DNA from: CAYPGJ01 sp050174775
Lineage (GTDB): Bacteria > Planctomycetota > Phycisphaerae > Phycisphaerales > UBA1924
Direction of reading: 5' to 3'
NCBI GenBank assembly: GCA_050174775.1
Contig: JBFXJP010000003.1
Coordinates: 62,001-126,000, forward strand
Length of the DNA stretch: 64,000 nucleotides
Made by a program: the position numbers and the translations under genes. Positions within the stretch are counted from its first letter, which is position 1, and each line of letters begins with the position of its first letter. Under the pieces are notes generated by a model, which was given only the letters and a program-made list of their open reading frames with translations, did no database searches and was not told the DNA's origin. Below are positions 53,810 to 60,785 of this stretch, in pieces.

Positions 53810-55273
53810 TCAGGTGGGGAGCTGGGTGCGGAGGTAGTTGATCATGTCCATCTTGGTGATGAGGCCGTGATAGACGCCGTCCTCGTCGGAGACGATGGCG
53901 ACACGGTCGGCGCGGAAGATGGGGAGGAGGTCCTCGACCTCGGCCGTGGGGCGGATGGTCTCGAGGCGGGTGGTCATGTAGGCGGAGACGGGCTTCTCGA
54001 GACACTCGGAGCCGTGAGAGAGCGCGAGGAGCGCGTCGGACTCGTCGATGATCCCGACGACGCGATCGTGCCCCTTGGGGTTGTGCTCGAGGACGGCGAT
54101 CTGGGAGACGTCGTAGAGGCGCATGGTGCGCACGGCCTGACGGAGCGGGGTGTCGGGGGAGACGGTGTAGTCCTCGCGCTGGGAGTGCTGGCGCGCGATG
54201 AGGTCCCGCAGGTCGCCCTTGCGCTCGCGCTGCATGAAGCCCTGGTCGATCATCCAGTAGTCGTTGAACATCTTGGAGAGGTACTTCGCTCCGGTGTCGC
54301 AGATGAAGGTGACGACGTTGAGCGGCTTGGTCTGCTTGCGGCACCACTCCATCGCGGCGTGGAGGAGGCAGCCCGCGGAGGAGCCGGCGAGGATGCCTTC
54401 CTTGAGGAGGAGTTCGCGGGCGCCGAAGAAGGAATCGCGGTCGGTGACCGTGATCGCTTCGGAGACGTACTTGAGGTCGCAGATCTCCGGGACGTAATCC
54501 TCGCCCATGCCTTCGATGAGCCAGGCGCCGGGCTCGACGTGCTTCCCTTCGTTGGCGAGGGGCGCGAGGATGGAGCCGGCGGGGTCGGCGAGGATGACCT
54601 TGACGTCGGGGTTCTTCTCGCGGAGGTACTTGGCGCAGCCGGTGAGCGTGCCGCCCGAGCCCACCCCGACGACGACGGCGTCGACCTTGCCTTCGAGCTG
54701 CGTCCAGATCTCGGGGCCGGTGGTGTCGTAGTGCGCCTGCCAGTTGGCGTCGTTGGCGAACTGATTGATGAAGACGGAGTTGGGGATCTCTTTCGAGAGG
54801 CGCTCTGCGACGTTGCGGAAGTAGTCGGGGTGCTCGCGTGTGACGTCGGAGCGGGTCATGCGGACCTGCGCACCCATGGAGCGCAGGTGCTGGACCTTCT
54901 CCTGGCTCATCTTGTCGGGGACGACGACGATGAGGTTGTAGCCGCGCTGCCCCGCGACCAGCGCGAGGGCGAGGCCGGTGTTGCCCGCGGTGGCTTCGAC
55001 GAGGGTTGGTTTGGTCTTGGACTTGGTGTCGATGGCGCCGGACTTCTCCGCGGCGTCGACCATGGCGATGCCGATACGGTCCTTGATGGACTGCGCCGGG
55101 TTGAGGTTCTCCATCTTGACGAAGAGGCGGCAGGGCCCGACATCGAGCCTGGTGAGTTCGAGCATGGGCGTGTTGCCGACCATGTCGAGGCAGGAGTGAT
55201 AGACGGGCGCGACGGGTCGGCTCGTCGAGGGTTGGGGGGCGTTGTGCGTCCGTGCCTTGCCTGCCACGCTCAT
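53810..55273 (-). CDS. Cystathionine beta-synthase with CBS domains
   Basis: PLP enzyme making cystathionine from homocysteine and serine (or acetylserine). The 487 residues consist of a fold-type II catalytic domain (about 25-345; PLP lysine Lys64 in PAQSIKDRIG, phosphate loop TAGNTGLA, GVGSGGTLTG) and two CBS domains (about 360-487; TPLRQAVRTMRLYDVSQIAVLE and VSDEDGVYHGLITKMDMI), the arrangement of eukaryotic-type CBS, minus its heme domain. CBS domains often bind adenosyl ligands and regulate activity. TACACT at 55367-55362 could be the -10, giving a leader of about 80 nt. With the gene downstream it forms reverse transsulfuration. Confidence 0.94.
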   Translation of the reverse strand: MSVAGKARTHNAPQPSTSRPVAPVYHSCLDMVGNTPMLELTRLDVGPCRLFVKMENLNPAQSIKDRIGIAMVDAAEKSGAIDTKSKTKPTLVEATAGNTGLALALVAGQRGYNLIVVVPDKMSQEKVQHLRSMGAQVRMTRSDVTREHPDYFRNVAERLSKEIPNSVFINQFANDANWQAHYDTTGPEIWTQLEGKVDAVVVGVGSGGTLTGCAKYLREKNPDVKVILADPAGSILAPLANEGKHVEPGAWLIEGMGEDYVPEICDLKYVSEAITVTDRDSFFGARELLLKEGILAGSSAGCLLHAAMEWCRKQTKPLNVVTFICDTGAKYLSKMFNDYWMIDQGFMQRERKGDLRDLIARQHSQREDYTVSPDTPLRQAVRTMRLYDVSQIAVLEHNPKGHDRVVGIIDESDALLALSHGSECLEKPVSAYMTTRLETIRPTAEVEDLLPIFRADRVAIVSDEDGVYHGLITKMDMINYLRTQLPT

Positions 55274-55361
55274 GCGGTCTCCACGCGTGCTGAGGGCGCC
55301 GGGCGGGCGTTGTGCATCGCCTCAAGGCGCCTGTGAAAAGGGCGATTCCGTCGATCGCGGG

Positions 55362-55367
55362 CAGTGT
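55362..55367 (-). promoter_or_regulatory. Candidate -10 hexamer for the transsulfuration genes
   Basis: GCTACACTG on the minus strand, the same sequence as in front of atpG. It would give a leader of about 80 nt before the CBS gene. No clear -35. Confidence 0.35.
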
Positions 55368-55422
55368 AGCACGCGCGCGGGGAAAGCCCGTTCGGGGCGG
55401 AAAACGCGGGGTGTCTGAGGGA

Positions 55423-56322
55423 TCACTCGAGCGCGGCGGCGCCGGTGACGATTTCCGTCAGCTCGGTGGTGATCTGCGCCTGACGAGCGCGGTTGTACTT
55501 GCGCGTCAGGAGCTTGCCCATCTTCCCGGCGTTGTCGGTCGCGGCCTTCATCGCCACCATCCGCGAGACATGCTCGGAAACCACGGCGTCGTTGATCGCC
55601 TGGAAGAGCGTGGCGCGGACCGCGGCGGGGAGCAGCTCGCTGAGCAGCTCTTCCGCGCTGGGGGAGAACTCGTAGATGTCCTGCTTGCCCTCCGCGGGGG
55701 CGGGCGTCTCGTCCTTCTTCGTCTCCGGCGGCTTGAGGGGCAGGAGCTGCAGCACGGCGGGAGCCTGCTTGCCGGCGGAGAGGAACTTCATGTACGCGAC
55801 ATGCACCGCGCTGACCTCGCCCTTGATGAAGCGGGCCATGTAGTCGTTGGCGATGCGCTCGACGTCGTCGTACGAGGGCTTGTCGCCCAGCGCGTAGGCC
55901 TTGTCGACCGGCAGGTGGTTGTAGCGCAGGAACGCCACGCCCTTCTTGCCGATGAGCTCGATGAGGGGCGAGCGGCCCCGCCCCTTGAGGGCGTTGAGGT
56001 GGCCCATGGCCACGCGCAGCACGGACGAGTTGTACGCGCCGCAGAGGCCGCGATCGGAGGTGATGACGAGGACGAGTTCTGGCGCGTCCTTGGACGCGGC
56101 GCCGGAGATGAGCGGGTGGGAGATGTCGGAGCCGCCGGAGGCGAGACGCGAGCCGAGCTCGACGACGAGGTCGAAGACGCCCTCGGTGTAGGGCTTGGTG
56201 GCCGTGGCGCGCTGGAGTGCGGCGGAGAACTTGGCGGTGGCGATCATCTGCATCGTTTTGGTGATGCGTCGGATGTTCGCGACGGCCTTGATGCGCTTCT
56301 TGATTTCTCGTGTCTTGGCCAT
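55423..56322 (-). CDS. atpG: F-type ATP synthase gamma subunit
   Basis: Central-stalk subunit of F1 ATP synthase. The 299 residues have the conserved N-terminal helix (REIKKRIKAVANIRRITKTM, residues 5-24), TSDRGLCGAYNS, and the C-terminal helix with GKLLTRKYNRARQAQITTEL. An insert of about 20 residues rich in Pro and Lys (PPETKKDETPAPAEGKQ, about 195-215) is unusual. No other atp gene is adjacent: it stands between an MBL-fold gene and the CBS gene. The ATG has no ribosome site; TACACT ends 11 nt upstream. Confidence 0.95.
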   Translation of the reverse strand: MAKTREIKKRIKAVANIRRITKTMQMIATAKFSAALQRATATKPYTEGVFDLVVELGSRLASGGSDISHPLISGAASKDAPELVLVITSDRGLCGAYNSSVLRVAMGHLNALKGRGRSPLIELIGKKGVAFLRYNHLPVDKAYALGDKPSYDDVERIANDYMARFIKGEVSAVHVAYMKFLSAGKQAPAVLQLLPLKPPETKKDETPAPAEGKQDIYEFSPSAEELLSELLPAAVRATLFQAINDAVVSEHVSRMVAMKAATDNAGKMGKLLTRKYNRARQAQITTELTEIVTGAAALE

Positions 56323-56333
56323 GGGGGGGCGAC

Positions 56334-56339
56334 AGTGTA
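56334..56339 (-). promoter_or_regulatory. Candidate leaderless -10 hexamer for atpG
   Basis: GCTACACTG on the minus strand; the hexamer TACACT ends 11 nt before the ATG at 56322, followed by a C-rich stretch without ribosome site. Confidence 0.4.
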
Positions 56340-56418
56340 GCGGGACCGGGCGGGGCGTTCGAGGGCCGTGTGACGCAGGGGCTTGGTTCGGGCTTTGGGT
56401 GGGCCGGCGCGGGAGGGC

Positions 56419-57231
56419 TTAGACGAGAATGAGCCCGTCGTAGGCCGGCCGGACGTTCTCGGGGAATGCTGCCTCCAGCTCGGTGTGGCGGGCGTCGTGG
56501 GACATGTGGATGAACCACGTGCGGTCCGCGGCCACCTCGTCGGCGATGCGGAGGGCCTGGTCGAACGTGAGGTGGGTCGGGTGGTGGCGGTGACGGAGGG
56601 CGGAGAGGACGAGGGTGCGGACGCCTTGGAAGTGGGGCCAGGCCTCGGGCGGGATGGCTGAGACGTCGGTGCAGTAGGCCAGGGGGAAAAGGTCGGAGGT
56701 GGTGGGGCGGGTGGGTTCGATCCGGTAGCCGAGGATGGGCAGGCGGCCGTGGAGGAGGGGGATGGGGGTGAAGCGAAGGCCCTGGAAGTCGACGGACTGT
56801 GCGGGGCCGATCTGGTGTGCGATGAGGCGCGCGACGAACGAGTCGTTGACGTTCTTTTCGCGCTCGAAGACGTGGGTGTAGACGCGCCGGAGGTGGTCGA
56901 GGGTTCGCGCATCCCCGAAGACGTCGATGGGAGCCTTCATCACAGCGTTGAAGCGGCGGACCTCGTCGAGCCCGAACGTGTGATCGACGTGGTTGTGGGT
57001 ATAGAAGATCGCGTCGCAGCGGGTGAGCCGGTGGCGGAGGGCCTGTGCGCGGAGGTCGGGGGTGGTGTCGAGGAGCGCGAGGCGCGGGCGACCGTCCGGG
57101 TCGGTCCACTCGATCGCGGCGCCAGTACGCGTGCGGTGATCGCGCGGGTCGTCGGAGGAGCAGGTGTGACAATCACAGGCGATGACGGGTACGCCCGAGG
57201 AGGTGCCTGTGCCGAGGAAGAGGAAGCGCAC
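56419..57231 (-). CDS. MBL-fold metal-dependent hydrolase (PhnP-like)
   Basis: Metallo-beta-lactamase-fold hydrolase of the PhnP/phosphodiesterase-like group, 270 residues. Motifs: FLGTGTSSGVPVIACDCHTC at the N-terminus (the Cys cluster is typical of the group), the metal motif THNHVDH with HTFGLDEVRRF after it, HGRLPILGYRIE, YCTDVSAIP and SALRHRHHPTHLT. The reaction is probably on phosphodiesters or cyclic phosphates; unproven. The GTG start at 57231 follows TATCCT by 8 nt and lies 23 nt after gpsA. Confidence 0.9.
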   Translation of the reverse strand: MRFLFLGTGTSSGVPVIACDCHTCSSDDPRDHRTRTGAAIEWTDPDGRPRLALLDTTPDLRAQALRHRLTRCDAIFYTHNHVDHTFGLDEVRRFNAVMKAPIDVFGDARTLDHLRRVYTHVFEREKNVNDSFVARLIAHQIGPAQSVDFQGLRFTPIPLLHGRLPILGYRIEPTRPTTSDLFPLAYCTDVSAIPPEAWPHFQGVRTLVLSALRHRHHPTHLTFDQALRIADEVAADRTWFIHMSHDARHTELEAAFPENVRPAYDGLILV

Positions 57232-57239
57232 GCAATCCG

Positions 57240-57245
57240 AGGATA
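57240..57245 (-). promoter_or_regulatory. Candidate leaderless -10 hexamer for the MBL-fold gene
   Basis: TATCCT on the minus strand ends 8 nt before the GTG at 57231, within the 23-nt gap to gpsA, so the gene may have its own leaderless transcript inside the operon. Confidence 0.4.
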
Positions 57246-57254
57246 GGCGCCGAT

Positions 57255-58271
57255 TCAGCCGACCCGTTCCGCCTTCGGCGCCCGGCTCATCAGCCCCGCG
57301 ATGGCGTCGATGGGGTCGACGTTCTCGAAGAGCACGGCGTGCACGGCCGCGGCGATGGGCATGTCCACCTGTTCGCGCTTGGCCAGGTCCATCACCGAGC
57401 GCGTTGTGGCGACGCCCTCCACAACGGACTCGGAGGAGGCGAGATAGTCCTCGAGCGTTTCGCCGCGACCGAGGGCCTCGCCGCAGGACCGGTTGCGTCC
57501 TTCCGGGCTGAAGCAGGTGGTGGCGAGGTCGCCGACGCCCGCGACGCCGAAGAACGTCTCGGCCCGGGCGCCGAGCGCGACGCCGAGCCGGGAGATCTCT
57601 GCTAGCCCGCGCGCGAGAAGGGCGGACTTGGCGTTGCACCCGGCCTGGAGGCCGTCGAGGACGCCGGCCGCGATGGCGATGACGTTCTTCGTGGCGCCCG
57701 CGATCTCGACGCCGACGAGGTCGTCGTTCGTGTAGATGCGCAGCCATGGAGTGGTGAAGAGTTCCTGCACGGTCGCGGCGAGATCAGCGTTGTCGCTCGC
57801 GGCGACCATGGTCGCGGGGAGGCGGCGGACGAGCTCTGCGGCGATCGTGGGGCCGGAGAGGGCCGCGACGGCGCGTTGTGAGGATTTCTCGCCGAGCGCG
57901 TCGAGGATGATCTGTGAAGGTCGGAGGAGGGTGCGGTTCTCGATGCCCTTGGCGACGGAGATAATGGGGGTGTTGGCGGGGACGTAGCGCCGGATGCGAT
58001 CCCACACGGAGCGGACGAACTGGGTGGGCGCCGCGGAGACGATGAGGTCCGCGCCGTTGAGGGCTTCGGATTCGTCTGGGAGGACGAGGACGGAGTCGGG
58101 GAGGACGAACGCGGCGAGCCTGTGGGACTTGCGGCTCTCGGCCAGCGATTCGAGCGCGGAGGGGGCGTGGCCCCAGAGGGTGACGCGCGTGTCCGCGCGA
58201 TCCGCAAGGAGCGATGCGCACACGAGGCCCATCTGACCGTCACCGAGGACCGTGATGCGACGTTGGGCCAT
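57255..58271 (-). CDS. gpsA: Glycerol-3-phosphate dehydrogenase (NAD(P)+)
   Basis: Makes sn-glycerol 3-phosphate for phospholipid synthesis. The 338 residues show the dinucleotide motif VLGDGQMGLVCASLLA (GxGxxG with Asp in place of one small residue), SVAKGIE, ALSGPTIAAELVRRLPA, GVEIAGATKNVIAIAAG and the catalytic lysine in the latter block, and GDLATTCFSPEGRN. First gene of a minus-strand run toward thiE. The upstream frame to 58409 is open but MAQRRITVLG is the family start. Confidence 0.94.
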   Translation of the reverse strand: MAQRRITVLGDGQMGLVCASLLADRADTRVTLWGHAPSALESLAESRKSHRLAAFVLPDSVLVLPDESEALNGADLIVSAAPTQFVRSVWDRIRRYVPANTPIISVAKGIENRTLLRPSQIILDALGEKSSQRAVAALSGPTIAAELVRRLPATMVAASDNADLAATVQELFTTPWLRIYTNDDLVGVEIAGATKNVIAIAAGVLDGLQAGCNAKSALLARGLAEISRLGVALGARAETFFGVAGVGDLATTCFSPEGRNRSCGEALGRGETLEDYLASSESVVEGVATTRSVMDLAKREQVDMPIAAAVHAVLFENVDPIDAIAGLMSRAPKAERVG

Positions 58272-58348
58272 GTGGGAACCCGTTGGAGGTGAGGGCGCCG
58301 AACCGGGCGATGGCGGGCTGCGAACAACGAGTGCCCGCACGGGTTTCC

Positions 58349-58357
58349 TACTATAAG
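58349..58357. promoter_or_regulatory. Candidate bidirectional -10 region between gpsA and the metal ATPase
   Basis: TACTATAAG reads as TACTAT or TATAAG on the plus strand and TATAGT on the minus strand. It could serve both the ATPase (leader about 30 nt, ribosome site GGGAG at 58381-58386) and gpsA (leader about 70 nt). No clear -35 elements. Confidence 0.3.
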
Positions 58358-58392
58358 GGCTCGACCGCACCCCCTCATGCACGGGAGTCTGC

Positions 58393-60489
58393 ATGGCCTC
58401 GACGCACACGCACCACGATCATTCGCACGGGACCGATGAGCGGCACGAGGTGCCGACGCTCCGCATGGGCGGGGACGCCTGCTGCTCGCACCACGAGATC
58501 GACCTCGAGCGGTGGATCGTCGTCTACCTCGTGGGCGGCGTGCTGGTGCTGACGACGACGATCGCGCGCTGGCTCGGCGCCGCGACCGAGGTGGCCATGA
58601 TCCCCGCGGCCATCGGCGCCCTCCTCTTGGGCTTCCCCCTCTTCCGCTCTTCCTTCACCGAACTGCGCAAGGGCCGGCCCACGTCGTCCACGCTCGCGTC
58701 GCTCGCGATCATCGCGGCCCTCGCCACGGGCAAGTACGAGATCGCGGGCTTCCTCGCGTTCATCCTGCTCATCGCCGATCAGGTCGTGCGCCGCACGGCG
58801 TGGGGCGCGCAGCGAGCCATCGAGCAGCTCGTCGGTCTCACGCCCGACACCGCGCGCATCGTGGAGAACGGCCAGGAGCGCGAGGTCGCCCTCACCGACG
58901 TGCGCGTCGGCATGGTCGTCCGTGTGCTGGCGGGCGAGAACCTGCCGGTAGATGGTGAGATCGTGAAGGGCTCCTCGACGATCAACCAGGCCTCCCTCAC
59001 GGGTGAGGCCGTGCCCGCCGAGGTGGAGGCGGGGAGCGCGGTGTACGCGGGCACGACGAACCTGACCTCGACCATCGACGTCCGCGCGACGCAGGTCGGG
59101 TCGGACACGACCATCGGCAAGGTGACGAGGCTGATCCGCGCGGCGGAATCGTCCCGCACGCCGAGGCAGCTCCTCATCGAGCAGGTCGCGGCGTACTTCG
59201 TGCCGGTGGCGATCTCGACGGCAGGCTTGGTGTGGTACCTGATGTCGCAGTCGAAGGACCCGCAGATGGTGGCGCGGGCGACGGAGACGGCGATCACGGT
59301 GCTGGTGGTGGTGTGCCCCAGCGCGCTGCTGCTGGCGAGCCCCACGGCCATGGTCGCGAGCTTCGCGGCCGCGGCGCGCCTCGGCGTCATGATCAAGGAG
59401 ACCAACTACCTCGAAGCCTCTGCCAACATCGACACCGTCGTGCTCGACAAGACGGGCACGATCACGACCGGTGTGTTCGCCGTGTCGCGCCTCGCCCCGG
59501 CCGAGGGTGTCGAGGGCGTCGATCTCCTGCAGAGCGCCGCCGACGCGGAGCAGCAGTCCAATCACCCCCTTGCCAAGTCGATCCTGACCACAGCGCGTCA
59601 GGCGCGCGTGCGTCCGGCGGAGCTGAGCGCGAGCGAGGAAGTGCACGGACGAGGCGTGCGCGTGAAGACCTCGGAGGGGAGCGAGATCCTGGCCGGTCGC
59701 GCCGGATGGCTCATGTCCCTCAAGCCCGAGATCAAGGACCGCGTCCAGGCCGTGGAGCAGAAGATCGAGGGGATGACGGGCGTACACGTCGTGCGCGACG
59801 GCCGGTACCTCGGCGCCGTGGGCCTCGAGGACAAGGTCCGCAACAACGCGCAGAACGTGGTGTCTCGCCTGCGTGAACTCGGCGTGCGCCAGGTGCTGCT
59901 CTTCACGGGCGACCGGTTTGCCGTGGCCAAGCGCGTGGGCGCGTCGGTCGGGGTGGATCGCGTCGAGGCGGAGTGCCTGCCGGAAGAGAAGCACGACCTG
60001 ATCGCGGACCTCGTCGAGCAGGGCAGGCGCGTGATGATGGTGGGAGACGGCATCAACGACGGCCCGTCGCTCGCCACGGCCGACGTCGGCGTGGCCATGG
60101 GGCTCGGCGGCTCGGATATCGCGACCAACTCAGCCGGCGTCGCCCTCATGCGCGACGATCTCTCCCGCATCCCGTTCCTCATCGATCTCGCCCGCAAGTC
60201 GCGCCGCGTCGTTGGTCAGAACATCGTCGCGTCCATCGTGATCGCGCTTATCGGGCTCGTGCTCGCGGCTACGGGCAATCTCGCCGTGGGCTTCGCGGCC
60301 CTCTACCACTTCGTGGGCGACATCTTCGTTATCGCCAACTCGTTCCGGCTCGTCCGCTTCGGCGAGGACTTCGCCGACGCCTCGGCTCCTCAGGCCCCCG
60401 TGGGGCCGGCCAGGCCCCGTCTGGCGACCGGCGTCGAGTCCACACGGGTCGGGGCCTCGATGGCCGCGCGTCCCGTGGGCGGCGCCTGA
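58393..60489 (+). CDS. P1B-type heavy-metal ATPase with CPS motif
   Basis: Metal-exporting P1B ATPase, 698 residues. The N-terminus is a His-rich metal-binding segment (THTHHDHSHGTDERH, then ACCSHH) instead of a CxxC ferredoxin-like domain. Helices, LTGEAVPAE, and the metal-site helix follow; there the usual CPC reads CPS (Cys308-Pro309-Ser310, in VVCPSALLLASPTAMV). Phosphorylation site Asp352 in DKTGTITTG, the P1B-specific SNHPLAKS, and GDGINDGPSLATADVG (GPSL for the usual APAL) are present. Zn, Co or Ni is suggested by the His-rich tail; the altered metal site makes the substrate uncertain. The last 40 residues are a Pro/Arg/Ala-rich tail. Confidence 0.92.
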   Translation: MASTHTHHDHSHGTDERHEVPTLRMGGDACCSHHEIDLERWIVVYLVGGVLVLTTTIARWLGAATEVAMIPAAIGALLLGFPLFRSSFTELRKGRPTSSTLASLAIIAALATGKYEIAGFLAFILLIADQVVRRTAWGAQRAIEQLVGLTPDTARIVENGQEREVALTDVRVGMVVRVLAGENLPVDGEIVKGSSTINQASLTGEAVPAEVEAGSAVYAGTTNLTSTIDVRATQVGSDTTIGKVTRLIRAAESSRTPRQLLIEQVAAYFVPVAISTAGLVWYLMSQSKDPQMVARATETAITVLVVVCPSALLLASPTAMVASFAAAARLGVMIKETNYLEASANIDTVVLDKTGTITTGVFAVSRLAPAEGVEGVDLLQSAADAEQQSNHPLAKSILTTARQARVRPAELSASEEVHGRGVRVKTSEGSEILAGRAGWLMSLKPEIKDRVQAVEQKIEGMTGVHVVRDGRYLGAVGLEDKVRNNAQNVVSRLRELGVRQVLLFTGDRFAVAKRVGASVGVDRVEAECLPEEKHDLIADLVEQGRRVMMVGDGINDGPSLATADVGVAMGLGGSDIATNSAGVALMRDDLSRIPFLIDLARKSRRVVGQNIVASIVIALIGLVLAATGNLAVGFAALYHFVGDIFVIANSFRLVRFGEDFADASAPQAPVGPARPRLATGVESTRVGASMAARPVGGA

Positions 60490-60627
60490 GCCCGTCCGAC
60501 ACCCGCCGACGCGTATCGGACCCGTGCTCGACCGGCGGCGCTCGCGGCTCGGAGTTCTCGGACCCCGGCGCGTCGCAGCAAACGATCGCGCGGGCGTCAA
60601 GAAATCGCGCGCGTGATTTGTGAGAGC

Positions 60628-60649
60628 AGGGCGGCGCTTCCGCCCTTTT
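60628..60649 (+). terminator. Intrinsic terminator after the metal ATPase
   Basis: AGGGCGG (60628-60634), loop CGCTT, CCGCCCT (60640-60646), then TTT. It lies 139 nt after the ATPase stop in a 296-nt gap. Confidence 0.6.
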
Positions 60650-60657
60650 CCGTGCGC

Positions 60658-60673
60658 ATCGCGGGACCGCGAT
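60658..60673. repeat. 16-bp palindrome upstream of the secreted dockerin-type protein
   Basis: ATCGCGG-GA-CCGCGAT, about 110 nt before the start at 60786. A possible operator. The rest of the 296-nt gap 60490-60785 shows only the terminator at 60628-60649 and the ribosome site of the next gene. Confidence 0.35.
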
Positions 60674-60785
60674 GACTCCACGCGCATCTCGGTCCTCACG
60701 ACGTAATCGGTCGATCGTCAGGCGCGGCGCGCCGATCTCACACACCGTCGGACGAATGAATAGTCCGGCGGTTGGAGGTATGGCG

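Noticed and set aside
52694..55336. Plus-strand open frame of 880 codons opposite the transsulfuration genes
   Set aside because: Val/Gly/Asp/Glu-rich shadow of two clear PLP enzymes on the minus strand.
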